Positions 1 through 7,888 of a stretch of 64,000 nucleotides of DNA are shown here, in pieces. The stretch is from Streptomyces viridochromogenes (GTDB taxonomy: Bacteria; Actinomycetota; Actinomycetes; Streptomycetales; Streptomycetaceae). A program made the position numbers and the translations under genes. The notes under the pieces are model-generated. The model worked only from the letters and a program-made list of their open reading frames with translations. It searched no databases and was not told the DNA's origin. The stretch is taken from NCBI RefSeq assembly GCF_001270495.1, contig NZ_LGUR01000212.1, positions 1 through 64,000 on the forward strand, written 5' to 3'. Numbering within the stretch: the stretch's first letter is position 1; every line of letters begins with the position of its first letter.

Positions 1-749
1 GTCTCGCCCGGTCGCTGCGGCACGGTACGGCGCTCGCCCCGCAGGTCGACGGTGACGGTGCCCGCGACGGGCTCGGGCGGAGTGGCGGGCGGCCTTTTCG
101 GGGGGCCCGGGGGGGACCCGGGGCGCGGCCGGGCGGCCCCGCCGATATGGAACGCGTCGATCCCGGCCCCCACCAGCGTCGGCACATGGTCGAGCCGCAG
201 CCCACCCCCCACCAGAATCCGCTGCTCGTACCCCGGCTCCCCACCCCGCGCCGCCTCCGCGAGCAGCGTGGAGAGCCCGTCATCAACCCCAGCCCCCGAC
301 CCGGCCGTGAGATACGTGTCCAGCCCCGGCATCCCGTCCAGCTGTTTCCGCAGCGCATCCCGGTCGGCGGCCCGGTCGATGGCGCGATGGAACGTCCACC
401 GGCACCCGTCCAGCTCACCCACCACCCGCTCGACGGCCCCGATGTCCACCCCTCCCGCAGCGTCGAGGAAGCCGAGCACGAACTCCTCGGCCCCCGCGTC
501 CCGCATCTCCCGGGCCGCCCGCACCACCCGCTCGACGTCCCCGACCGCGAATCCGTCCGCCAGCCTCAGCATCACGCGCAGGTCGATGTCGACGGCGGCC
601 CGGATCCCGGCGAACGTCCCGACCGGCGGGGTGAGCCCGTCGGCCGCCATGTCGGCGACCAGTTCGAGCCGGTCCGCACCCCCGGCCTGGGCGGCGACCG
701 CGTCCTCGACACCGAGGGCGATCACCTCCAGGACTGCACGCTTGCTCAT
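1..749 (-). CDS. cutC: CutC family copper homeostasis protein, 3' end outside window
   Basis: A frame without stop runs from the ATG at 747-749 off the left edge, giving 249 codons. The N-terminus (LEVIALGVEDAVAAQAGGAD, near residues 7-26) matches the start of the CutC TIM barrel. Later strands ILVGGGLRLDHVP and GAGIDAFHIGGAAR are also family-like. CutC proteins are about 230-250 residues, so nearly all of the domain is visible. The stretch after IGGAA is proline-rich and then reads GTVTVDLRGERR, which looks like a divergent C-terminus. CutC was named for copper tolerance, but its biochemical role is unsettled. It faces the same way as the isomerase gene upstream, 162 bases away. Confidence 0.85.
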   Translation of the reverse strand, partial: MSKRAVLEVIALGVEDAVAAQAGGADRLELVADMAADGLTPPVGTFAGIRAAVDIDLRVMLRLADGFAVGDVERVVRAAREMRDAGAEEFVLGFLDAAGGVDIGAVERVVGELDGCRWTFHRAIDRAADRDALRKQLDGMPGLDTYLTAGSGAGVDDGLSTLLAEAARGGEPGYEQRILVGGGLRLDHVPTLVGAGIDAFHIGGAARPRPGSPPGPPKRPPATPPEPVAGTVTVDLRGERRTVPQRPGE

Positions 750-861
750 GGGACCCCATTCCTCGGCATTCGACTGGCGACGACCACTGGGCGACTACAG
801 GTCTAGTCCAATCCAGGGTACGCCTGCCCCGTCGAAGATCGGCTCAACCCATGACACCGCC

Positions 862-915
862 ACCGGGCCCACCGGGCCCACCGGTCCCACCGGTCCCACC
901 GGGCCCACCGGTCAC
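862..915. repeat. Six tandem copies of a 9-bp unit
   Basis: The unit ACCGGGCCC or ACCGGTCCC is repeated six times. The last, imperfect copy overlaps the stop codon of the isomerase-type gene on the minus strand. It lies between that gene and cutC, where a terminator or cutC promoter would be expected. Confidence 0.8.
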
Positions 916-1586
916 CCGAAGATGTTCAGCTCCCCCGCCTCCGCCCCCGCCAGCTCGTACGGCGCCCCCTCCACCGGCCGCCCCGCATACAGCCGTACGA
1001 GCGTGGCGGCGTCCCCGATGTAGCGCGCCGGCGGCCGCGGGGCCGTCGGGTCGCCCAGGCGCAGGGGCTCGTCGACGTCGTCCAGGTCGGCGTGCAGGGG
1101 CGTGTGGCGCCGTTCCCGGGTGAGCCACGCGAGCAGCCGGAGCGCGTCGGGCAGCCCGGCCCCCGCGTACGCCCCCGGCGCCCCGAACACCTCCCGTACG
1201 TCCCCGGCATGCACCCACTCCCCCAACGCGATGCCGTCCAGCACCCCGCCCGCCTTGGCGATCACCGGCCCCGCCTCGGTCATTCCGCGCTCCAGCTCGT
1301 CGACGACCTGCGCGGAGGTCCAGTCGGCGCGCTCGGCGATGTCCCGGTCGTTGGACTCGGGCGAGAAGACGCCCTCCTCGAACCGGTTCTCCACCACCCG
1401 CATCAACGCGGCCGAACAGTGCGCCAGCACATCCCGCACCGACCACCCCGGACACGCGGCCGTCGGCAGCGCGAAGTCCGCCTCCGGCCTCGACCGCAAC
1501 AGCGGAACCAGCGCATCCCGCTCGACGGCCAGCAGCCGCCCCGGCAGCTCGGGATCCCGTACGTCGTGCACGTCAGCAGAAGTCAT
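912..1586 (-). CDS. Maleylpyruvate isomerase family mycothiol-dependent enzyme
   Basis: This 224-residue protein has the DinB-like helical fold signature of mycothiol-dependent maleylpyruvate isomerases. ACPGWSVRDVLAHC carries the metal-binding His, a second motif reads GEWVHAGDVREVFG, and a C-terminal MDMPI domain ends in LVRLYAGRPVEGAPYELAGAE. Family members move mycothiol onto or rearrange small electrophiles, but the substrate here cannot be read from sequence. The ATG at 1586 is preferred over the in-frame GTG at 1595 because a TAGCGT -10 box lies exactly seven bases upstream of it, as in a leaderless promoter. It is divergent from the HD gene at 1751. Confidence 0.88.
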   Translation of the reverse strand: MTSADVHDVRDPELPGRLLAVERDALVPLLRSRPEADFALPTAACPGWSVRDVLAHCSAALMRVVENRFEEGVFSPESNDRDIAERADWTSAQVVDELERGMTEAGPVIAKAGGVLDGIALGEWVHAGDVREVFGAPGAYAGAGLPDALRLLAWLTRERRHTPLHADLDDVDEPLRLGDPTAPRPPARYIGDAATLVRLYAGRPVEGAPYELAGAEAGELNIFG

Positions 1587-1648
1587 GACGTCCACGCTAG
1601 GCGCTCCGCGCGAGCACAGTGAGGAAACCGGGGGGGGGCGGTCGCACC

Positions 1649-1693
1649 GGTCACGCCCACGCGGCGGAGCTCATGTCGATCCGGCCCCGTGAC
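1649..1693. repeat. Dispersed palindromic repeat, family 1, copy 1
   Basis: The core GCCCACGCGGCGGAGC followed by GTCGATCCGGCCCCG recurs at 5834, 15757, 18990 (inverted) and partly at 26987. This copy is in the divergent spacer between the isomerase-type and HD genes. A run of nine G (1630-1638) lies just before it. Confidence 0.7.
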
Positions 1694-1750
1694 CCTCACC
1701 GGGCGGCGTTACCGCACCGGAAACCCACCCCTACCCGCGAGAATGACGCC

Positions 1751-2395
1751 ATGGCCGATCTCCCCGCCCTGCGCACCCGCTTCGCCCAAGCCCTCAACGC
1801 CGCCCGCTCCCCCGCCACCGCCCCCGACCCGGCCCCGTACGCCGACAACCTCCTCACCCGCTGGCAGGAACCGCAGCGCCGCTATCACACGCTCGCCCAC
1901 CTCACCGCTGTCCTGGACCACGTCGACGAGCTGGCCGAGTACGCCGACGACCCGGACGTCGTACGCCTCGCCGCCTGGTTCCACGACGCGGTCTACCTCC
2001 CCGACCGCTCGGAGAACGAGGAGCGCTCCGCCCGCCTCGCCGAACGCGCCCTCCCCGAGGCCGGCGTCCCCGCGGAGCGCACCGCCGAGGTGGCCCGTCT
2101 GGTGCGGCTCACCACCACCCACGCCCCGGCCGCCGACGACCACGACGGCCAGGTCCTCTGCGATGCCGACCTCGCGATCCTCGCCGCGCCGCCCTCCGCG
2201 TACGCCGCCTACACGGCCGCCGTCCGCGAGGAGTACCACTTCGTCCCGAACGACGCCTTCCGCGAGGGCCGGGCAGCGATTCTGCGCCAACTCCTCGCTC
2301 TGCCAAGCCTGTTCAGCACGCCGTACGGGCAGGAGAAATGGGCGGCGACCGCCCGCTACAACCTCTCCGCCGAGCTGGAAATGCTGTCGCTGTGA
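1751..2395 (+). CDS. HD-superfamily metal-dependent phosphohydrolase-like protein
   Basis: The product has 214 residues. RYHTLAH (H46, H50), WFHDA (H78, D79), TTTH (H124) and CDADL (D138, D140) form the metal-binding pattern of predicted HD-domain phosphohydrolases of this size, and the C-terminus YGQEKWAATARYNLSAEL is typical of the family. The substrate is unknown. The open frame extends upstream to 1619, but that part covers the dispersed repeat, so the ATG at 1751 is preferred. A GAGAAT box six bases before it could be a leaderless -10. Confidence 0.85.
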   Translation: MADLPALRTRFAQALNAARSPATAPDPAPYADNLLTRWQEPQRRYHTLAHLTAVLDHVDELAEYADDPDVVRLAAWFHDAVYLPDRSENEERSARLAERALPEAGVPAERTAEVARLVRLTTTHAPAADDHDGQVLCDADLAILAAPPSAYAAYTAAVREEYHFVPNDAFREGRAAILRQLLALPSLFSTPYGQEKWAATARYNLSAELEMLSL

Positions 2396-2422
2396 CCTGC
2401 CCGCCGTCGTAGCCTGCACGGC

Positions 2423-3541
2423 ATGCGAGACATAAGCGGGGAACGCGTACAACAGGCCGTGGCAAGCTGTGCGGCACTGCTGCGAACGGTGGCGGACCGG
2501 GACTGGACGGCCGTCAGGGCCGGACGGGTGGAGTGGGACTGCCACGCCACCGCGTTCCATATCGCCGAAGACCTCATCGCCTACGCCGCCAACCTGGCCG
2601 GACGCGCGCAGGACGACTACGTCCCCTTCGAGATCACCCTCGACGACGGCACCGACAACCACGGCCTCATCCACGTCATCGAGACGACCGGCGCCCTCTT
2701 CACCGCCACCATCCGCACCACGCCCCCCGAGGTGCGCGCCTTCCACCCGTACCCCTTCCGCAGCGCGAACCGCGAGGGCTTCGCCGCGATGGGGATCGCC
2801 GAAGTGCTGCTGCACACGCACGACATCGCCGAGGGGTTCGGGATGGCGTACGAACCGCCCGCCGAGCTCCCCGAGTTCGTCCTCACCCGGATCTTCCCGC
2901 ACGTCCAGCCCGGCCCCGACCACTGGCGCACCCTGCTCTGGGCCACCGGCCGCGGTGACCTGCCCGGCCGGGCGCCCGTCACGGAGTGGCGCTGGCGCAA
3001 CAACCTCGTCATCCCCGCCGACCGCCTCACCCTCCAGGGCGTCACCCCCGCTGCCGCCGCCGACCTGAGCGCGGGCGGCGACGGCGGGTTCACCTGGATC
3101 GTGGGCGGCCCCTACGAGGGGACGAGGGAGGCGGCGGGAATGGTGCTGAAGGCCCGCGAGGCGGGTGTGCACCGCCCCGAGTTCGGTCTGTTCGTCCTCG
3201 TCCGGAAGGAGGACGGCCTCGCGGTCGGCGGCATGGGCTTCCACGGCACCCCCGACGAGGACGGCCGGGCCGAGGTCGGCTACGACCTCGTGGAGGGCGC
3301 CCGCGGCCGCGGCTACGCGAGCGAGGCGCTGAGCGCGCTGTCGGAGTGGGCGGTGGCCAGGGACGACGTACAACTCCTCTGTGCCACCGTCAAAGCCGAC
3401 AACCTCCCGTCGCAGGGCGTGGCCGCGCGCGCCGGGTATGTCCGGGCGGTGCACGAGGAACAGGACATGGACGAGACGCTCCAGCTCTACATCCGCAGCG
3501 GCGCCGGCCCCACCCGGCCAACCGAGCACGCCCAAGGGTGA
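2423..3541 (+). CDS. Fusion of mycothiol/DinB-type isomerase domain and GNAT acetyltransferase
   Basis: The 372-residue protein has two parts. Residues 1-200 resemble the DinB/mycothiol-dependent isomerase fold, with VEWDCHATAFHIAED (W38, H41, H46) and HTHD at 131-134. Residues about 215-350 form a GNAT N-acetyltransferase with the acetyl-CoA loop ARGRGYASEA. A TAGCCT box seven bases before the ATG fits a leaderless start. It follows the HD gene by 27 bases and could also be read from it. The acceptor amine is unknown. A link between mycothiol chemistry and acetylation is an inference from the fusion. Confidence 0.87.
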   Translation: MRDISGERVQQAVASCAALLRTVADRDWTAVRAGRVEWDCHATAFHIAEDLIAYAANLAGRAQDDYVPFEITLDDGTDNHGLIHVIETTGALFTATIRTTPPEVRAFHPYPFRSANREGFAAMGIAEVLLHTHDIAEGFGMAYEPPAELPEFVLTRIFPHVQPGPDHWRTLLWATGRGDLPGRAPVTEWRWRNNLVIPADRLTLQGVTPAAAADLSAGGDGGFTWIVGGPYEGTREAAGMVLKAREAGVHRPEFGLFVLVRKEDGLAVGGMGFHGTPDEDGRAEVGYDLVEGARGRGYASEALSALSEWAVARDDVQLLCATVKADNLPSQGVAARAGYVRAVHEEQDMDETLQLYIRSGAGPTRPTEHAQG

Positions 3542-3640
3542 CCGACGAGGCGTGACCCACGCCACATCCACCCATGTCACATCCCGCCGAGTCGTTCCGT
3601 CATAGCTGTGTAACCAACGACAACGGCAGAGGAGTTCGCC

Positions 3641-4114
3641 ATGGGTGCCCGCTTGAACGTCTTCCAGATCCCGACCGCCGGCAAGGTCATCAAGCACATC
3701 ACCTCGGCCAGCAAGGTGGTGCACGACTCGTCGCTTCCCGTCATGACCCAGCACCTGGTGACGCTCCGCGCGAGCCAGATCAACGGCTGCGGCTTCTGCA
3801 CCGACATGCACAGCAAGGATGCCGTCGCCGCCGGCGAGGACTGGCTGCGCCTCAACCTGGTCGCCGCGTGGCGGGAGGCCAACTGCTTCACCGAGGCCGA
3901 GCGCGCCGCCCTGGAGCTGACGGAGGAGGGCACCCGGATCGCGGACGGGGCCGGCGGGGTCTCGGACGAGGTCTGGGAGAACGCCGCCAAGCACTACGAC
4001 GAGGAGCAGCTCGCCGCCCTGGTGTTCCTGATCGGCCTCATCAACGCCTTCAACCGGATGAACGTCATCATCCAGCAGCCCGCCGGGGACTACCAGCCCG
4101 GCCAGTTCGCCTAG
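3641..4114 (+). CDS. Carboxymuconolactone decarboxylase / AhpD-like protein
   Basis: The 157-residue all-helical protein has the AhpD core NGCGFCTDMHSKDA, with the redox pair C50/C53 and H57. Such proteins reduce peroxides or act as thiol-disulfide partners. Streptomyces carry many, and the partner of this one is not evident. GAGGAG lies about eight bases before the ATG. The gene is monocistronic and convergent with the DUF4031 gene. Confidence 0.9.
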   Translation: MGARLNVFQIPTAGKVIKHITSASKVVHDSSLPVMTQHLVTLRASQINGCGFCTDMHSKDAVAAGEDWLRLNLVAAWREANCFTEAERAALELTEEGTRIADGAGGVSDEVWENAAKHYDEEQLAALVFLIGLINAFNRMNVIIQQPAGDYQPGQFA

Positions 4115-4147
4115 CCGGAAGCCGCTTCAACCGAGGCCGAGGGGGCG

Positions 4148-4417
4148 CTAGCCGTTCGCCCGCCCCTTCGGCCTGCGCAACCCCGCTCCCTGCAACAGCC
4201 GCACCACCTCACGGCTGCTGACCTCCACCGCCCCGGCCCGCACCACGTCGGCGTACCGGTGGGACGGGATGTCGTAGTGATCCCGCTCGAAGGCCCGCTG
4301 CGGCACGCCCAACTTCTCGGCGAACGCGTGCAGTTCGTCGTACGACACGTCACTCACGAGGTGCGACCACATGCGCCCGTGGCCCGGCCAGGTCGGGGGG
4401 TCGATATAGATCGCCAC
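4148..4417 (-). CDS. DUF4031 domain protein
   Basis: The 89-residue protein consists almost entirely of a DUF4031 domain: MAIYIDPPTWPGHGRMWSHL at the start, then a helical part with DYDIPSHRY-like residues (HYDIPSHRYADVV). Function is unknown. The ATG is four bases after the stop of the upstream gene, so the two are almost certainly co-transcribed and probably translationally coupled. Confidence 0.85.
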   Translation of the reverse strand: MAIYIDPPTWPGHGRMWSHLVSDVSYDELHAFAEKLGVPQRAFERDHYDIPSHRYADVVRAGAVEVSSREVVRLLQGAGLRRPKGRANG

Positions 4418-4421
4418 GACG

Positions 4422-4826
4422 TCACGCGTTCCCGTGCCCGGAGGAGGGCGGCGTCCCGCCCGGGCCGGCCGACCCCAGCGCCCCCACCGCCGCGACCTTC
4501 ACCCCCGTCTGGTGGCACACCCAGTGCGGATCGGGCCCCAGCTCCGGCTCGACCTCCAGCGCATGCGGATCGCCGGAGGCGCACACCGGGCACAACGGCC
4601 AGCGCCCGTACCGGTCCAGCAGGGCGTCCTGTACGTCCTGGGCGACCAGCCCGGCCACGTACTCGACCCCGTCCGGCCACTGCTCCACCCACCAGCGCCG
4701 CTGTACGACCGACTCCTCGACCAGCGAGACGACGTCCGCCTCGGCGGCCTCGCCCGCGACCAGGTCGGCGAGGACGAGGGCGCGGGCGGTGTGCAGCGCC
4801 TGCTCCAGCGGACTGATGGGTTCCAT
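4422..4826 (-). CDS. Hypothetical protein with zinc-ribbon-like cysteines
   Basis: The 134-residue product is not recognised. It has an acidic helical N-terminal half and WPLCPVCASGDPH (C79, C82, H88) followed by HWVCHQTG (C104, H105), a pattern that could bind zinc. A Gly/Pro-rich tail ends the protein. The ATG at 4826 begins MEPISPLEQ. The frame continues upstream, but that part overlaps the divergent regulator. It is the first gene of a two-gene operon with DUF4031, divergent from the RpiR gene. Confidence 0.7.
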   Translation of the reverse strand: MEPISPLEQALHTARALVLADLVAGEAAEADVVSLVEESVVQRRWWVEQWPDGVEYVAGLVAQDVQDALLDRYGRWPLCPVCASGDPHALEVEPELGPDPHWVCHQTGVKVAAVGALGSAGPGGTPPSSGHGNA

Positions 4827-4845
4827 GGACCTATTGTGCGCACTC

Positions 4846-4879
4846 TTGACCACGCCTCGACATTGAAAATACCTTTCAA
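4846..4879 (+). promoter_or_regulatory. Leaderless promoter and palindrome of the RpiR gene
   Basis: TTGACC (4846-4851), an 18-base spacer and TACCTT (4870-4875) put the transcription start at or near the GTG at 4882. The palindrome TTGAAA-N5-TTTCAA (4863-4879) covers the -10 box, so it is a good candidate for an autoregulatory operator of the RpiR protein. The protein-site pairing is inference. Confidence 0.6.
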
Positions 4880-4881
4880 GT

Positions 4882-5793
4882 GTGACCCGTGAAGTGAAGG
4901 AAACTTTCGGAGACGGGGGCGCTGCTCCGGCGCCCGCGGCCCTCGCCGCCAAGGTGCGCACGCTCGCCCCGTCGATGACCCGCTCGATGCAGCGCGTCGC
5001 CGAAGCGGTCGCGAACGACCCGGCGGGCTGCGCGGCCCTCACGGTCACCGGCCTCGCCGAACTCACCGGCACCAGCGAGGCCACCGTCGTCCGCACCGCC
5101 CGCCTCCTCGGCTACCCCGGCTACCGCGACCTGCGCCTCGCCCTCGCCGGCCTCGCCGCCCAGCAGCAGTCGGGCCGGGCCCCCGCCATAACGACCGACA
5201 TCGCGGTGGACGACCCGATCGCCGACGTCGTCGCCAAGCTGGCCTACGACGAGCAGCAGACCCTCGCCGACACCGCCGCCGGTCTCGACACCGTCCAGCT
5301 GGGAGCGGCCGTGTCGGCTGCCGCGGCGGCCCGCCGTATCGACGTGTACGGCGTCGGCGCGAGCGGGCTGGTCGCACAGGATCTGACGCAGAAGCTGCTG
5401 CGCATAGGGCTCATAGCCCACGCGCACAGCGATCCGCATCTCGCCGTGACGAACGCGGTGCAGCTGCGGGCGGGCGACGTCGCCATCGCCATCACGCACT
5501 CCGGGTCCACCGGTGATGTCATCGAGCCGTTGCGGGTGGCGTTCGAGCGCGGGGCGACCACCGTCGCGATCACGGGGCGTCCGGACGGGCCCGTGACCCA
5601 GTACGCCGATCACATACTCACGACGTCGACGGCGCGGGAGAGTGAACTGCGGCCGGCGGCGATGTCGTCCCGTACGAGTCAGCTTCTTGTGGTGGACTGC
5701 CTGTTTGTGGGAGTGGCTCAGCGGACGTATGAGACGGCGGCGCCTGCGCTGGCGGCGTCGTACGAAGCCCTCGCACATCGTCACCGTAGATAG
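4882..5793 (+). CDS. MurR/RpiR family transcriptional regulator
   Basis: The 303-residue protein has an N-terminal RpiR helix-turn-helix (about residues 20-98, with LTGTSEATVVRTARLLGYPG as recognition region) and a SIS sugar-phosphate-binding domain (about 130-265, GVGASGLVAQDL and ITHSGSTGDVIEPL). It lies 138 bases upstream of murQ and is co-oriented with it, so it very likely senses N-acetylmuramate-6-phosphate or a related amino-sugar phosphate. GTG at 4882 is six bases after a TACCTT -10 box, which gives a leaderless mRNA. Confidence 0.92.
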   Translation: MTREVKETFGDGGAAPAPAALAAKVRTLAPSMTRSMQRVAEAVANDPAGCAALTVTGLAELTGTSEATVVRTARLLGYPGYRDLRLALAGLAAQQQSGRAPAITTDIAVDDPIADVVAKLAYDEQQTLADTAAGLDTVQLGAAVSAAAAARRIDVYGVGASGLVAQDLTQKLLRIGLIAHAHSDPHLAVTNAVQLRAGDVAIAITHSGSTGDVIEPLRVAFERGATTVAITGRPDGPVTQYADHILTTSTARESELRPAAMSSRTSQLLVVDCLFVGVAQRTYETAAPALAASYEALAHRHRR

Positions 5794-5833
5794 ACCGCAG
5801 GTCCGGCTGTTGTGAGCGTCTGTGGGTCGGATG

Positions 5834-5890
5834 TGGCTGGTCGCGCCCACGCGGCGGAGCCGCGTGTCGATGCGGCCCCGCGCCCCCAGG
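5834..5890. repeat. Dispersed palindromic repeat, family 1, copy 2
   Basis: GGTCGCGCCCACGCGGCGGA, then GCCGC and a GCGGCCCCGCGCCCCC end. It sits between the RpiR gene and murQ and could fold into a GC-rich hairpin. Confidence 0.7.
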
Positions 5891-5931
5891 GCCTGTTCGT
5901 GCACACCGAAGTCGAAGAGAGCCGTCCTCCC

Positions 5932-6864
5932 ATGACCTCCACTTCCGATCCCCGTGATCTCCGCTCCGAGCTGGACTCCCTCACCACCGAAGCCTTCCGT
6001 CCCGAGCTCGCCGAGATCGATCAGCTGCCCACCCTCGACATCGCCCGGCTCATGAACGGCGAGGACGCCTCCGTGGCCGCGGCCGTCGCGTCGCGGCTCC
6101 CGCAGATCGCCGCCGCCATCGACGCCATCGCGGAGCGGATGGCGCAGGGCGGGCGGCTCGTCTACGCCGGTGCCGGTACGGCCGGTCGGCTGGGCGTGCT
6201 CGACGCGTCCGAGTGTCCGCCCACCTTCAACACCGACCCCTCCCAGGTCGTCGGGCTGATCGCGGGTGGCCCGGAGGCGCTGGTCACCTCGGTCGAGGGG
6301 GCCGAGGACTCCAGGGAGCTGGCCCGCGCCGATCTCGACGCCCTCGCACTCGACGCCACCGACACGGTGGTCGGCATCTCCGCTTCCGGACGGACGCCGT
6401 ACGCGATCGGCGCGGTCGAACACGCCCGCGCGCAGGGCGCGTTGACGGTCGGCCTGGCCTGCAACCCGGCCAGTGCCCTCGCGGCGGCCGCCGACCACGG
6501 CATCGAGATCGTCGTGGGTCCGGAGCTGCTGACCGGCTCGACCCGGCTGAAGGCCGGCACCGCGCAGAAGCTGGTCCTCAACATGCTCTCGACGATCACG
6601 ATGATCCGGCTGGGCAAGACGTACGGGAACCTGATGGTCGACGTCCGTGCCTCCAACGACAAGCTGCGGGCCCGCTCCCGCCGTATCGTCGCCCTGGCCA
6701 CGGGCGCGGACGACGCCGACATCGAGCGGGCGCTGACCGCGGCGGGCGGCGAGGTGAAGACGGCGATCCTGGTCCTGCTGGCAAGCCTGGACGGAGCCAC
6801 GGCCACCCGTCTCCTGGAGGAGTCGGGCGGTCACCTGCGGGCCGCGCTGGCGTCGGCCACCTGA
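5932..6864 (+). CDS. murQ: N-acetylmuramic acid 6-phosphate etherase
   Basis: The enzyme cleaves the lactyl ether of MurNAc-6-phosphate to give GlcNAc-6-phosphate and D-lactate during cell-wall recycling in the cytoplasm. The 310-residue protein has the SIS core with VYAGAGTAGRLGVLDASECP (catalytic-region Glu94) and VEGAEDSREL, the second glutamate region. VVGISASGRTPYAIGAVEHA and LLTGSTRLKAGTAQKLVLNM are family hallmarks. ATG at 5932 gives the usual length. It is downstream of its probable RpiR regulator. The product feeds NagA, which is encoded at 26975 in this window. Confidence 0.95.
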   Translation: MTSTSDPRDLRSELDSLTTEAFRPELAEIDQLPTLDIARLMNGEDASVAAAVASRLPQIAAAIDAIAERMAQGGRLVYAGAGTAGRLGVLDASECPPTFNTDPSQVVGLIAGGPEALVTSVEGAEDSRELARADLDALALDATDTVVGISASGRTPYAIGAVEHARAQGALTVGLACNPASALAAAADHGIEIVVGPELLTGSTRLKAGTAQKLVLNMLSTITMIRLGKTYGNLMVDVRASNDKLRARSRRIVALATGADDADIERALTAAGGEVKTAILVLLASLDGATATRLLEESGGHLRAALASAT

Positions 6865-6904
6865 CTGCGCCTCGCCCGGTCAACTCCCCTGTTAGCGTGG
6901 CCAC

Positions 6905-7759
6905 ATGACGGTACCGACGACCTTCCGCATCGGCGGCGACCTGGAAGTACGGCGGCTCGGATTCGGAGCCATGCGGCTGCGGCCCGACCCCGACGAGAAG
7001 GCCCACGCCGCCCATCTCGCGGTCGCCCGGCGAGCCGTCGAACTCGGCGTCACCCTCATCGACACGGCCCACCTCTACGGCTGGGGAGCGAACGAGGACC
7101 TCCTCGCCGAGGCCCTGCACCCCTACCCGGACGACCTCGTGATCGCCACGAAGGTCGGCATCCGGCACACCACAGCGGGAGAGGGCTGGCGCCACGCGGG
7201 CGCGCCGGCCGACCTCCGCGCTCAGGTCGACGAGGCCCTGCGCCGTCTCCGCCTCGACCGCATCGAGCTGCTCCAGCTGCACCGCCTCGACCCGGGCGTA
7301 CCGCTGGCCGACCAGCTCGGCGCCCTCCGCGACCTGCGCGACGAGGGCAAGGTGGGCCGGATCGGCCTGTCCGAGGTGACGGCCGCCGAGCTCGCCGAGG
7401 CGCAGGCCGTCGTCGAGATCGCGAGCGTCCAGAACCGCTACAACCTCCTCGACCGCGAGTACGAGCCCGTACTGAAGGCGTGCGAGGCGGCGGGCGTCGC
7501 GTTCCTGCCGTGGCGGCCGGTGGCGGCGGGGCAGTCGGGGGCGAGGGCCGAGATCGCCGCGGTGGCGAAGGAGGTCGACGCGACGCCGACGCAGGTCGTC
7601 CTGGCCTGGCTCCTCGCCCACTCACCGGTGATCGTCCCGATCCCGGGCACGACGAGCATCGCGCACCTGGAGGAGAACCTCGGGGCGAACGCCGTGCACC
7701 TCACCCAGGAGCAGTACGAGCGCCTGGGCCACGTCTCCGAGTCGGCCGAGTCGGCCTGA
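6905..7759 (+). CDS. Aldo/keto reductase
   Basis: The 284-residue NAD(P)H-dependent TIM-barrel oxidoreductase has the full catalytic tetrad: D53 (LIDTAHLYG), Y58, K83 (IATKVG) and H126 (LLQLHRLD). A cofactor-binding end reads IPGTTSIAHLEENLGA. The in vivo substrate is unknown. A TAGCGT box six bases before the ATG indicates a leaderless transcript starting 40 bases after murQ, so it need not be part of that operon. Confidence 0.93.
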   Translation: MTVPTTFRIGGDLEVRRLGFGAMRLRPDPDEKAHAAHLAVARRAVELGVTLIDTAHLYGWGANEDLLAEALHPYPDDLVIATKVGIRHTTAGEGWRHAGAPADLRAQVDEALRRLRLDRIELLQLHRLDPGVPLADQLGALRDLRDEGKVGRIGLSEVTAAELAEAQAVVEIASVQNRYNLLDREYEPVLKACEAAGVAFLPWRPVAAGQSGARAEIAAVAKEVDATPTQVVLAWLLAHSPVIVPIPGTTSIAHLEENLGANAVHLTQEQYERLGHVSESAESA

Positions 7760-7888
7760 CGCGGCGGTCCGCAAGACCGCTCACAGAAACCCCGTAGCGC
7801 GCACAACCCTGCCCCGGTCACGTTGGTCTTGCGTGCGTGAACTCTGCGCCGCAACCGGGCGCAGGGCGTTGATCACGGGAGATGCACC

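Noticed and set aside
862..915. Collagen-like GPTGPTGPT reading of the 9-bp repeat
   Set aside because: The plus-strand frame that would contain it overlaps cutC antisense and has no family-like sequence. The repeat is intergenic.
862..915. CRISPR-like array
   Set aside because: The units are contiguous without spacers and only 9 bp long; no cas gene is in the window.
1709..3994. A 761-codon minus-strand open frame
   Set aside because: It spans four real plus-strand genes and their spacers. Its composition is that of a shadow frame.
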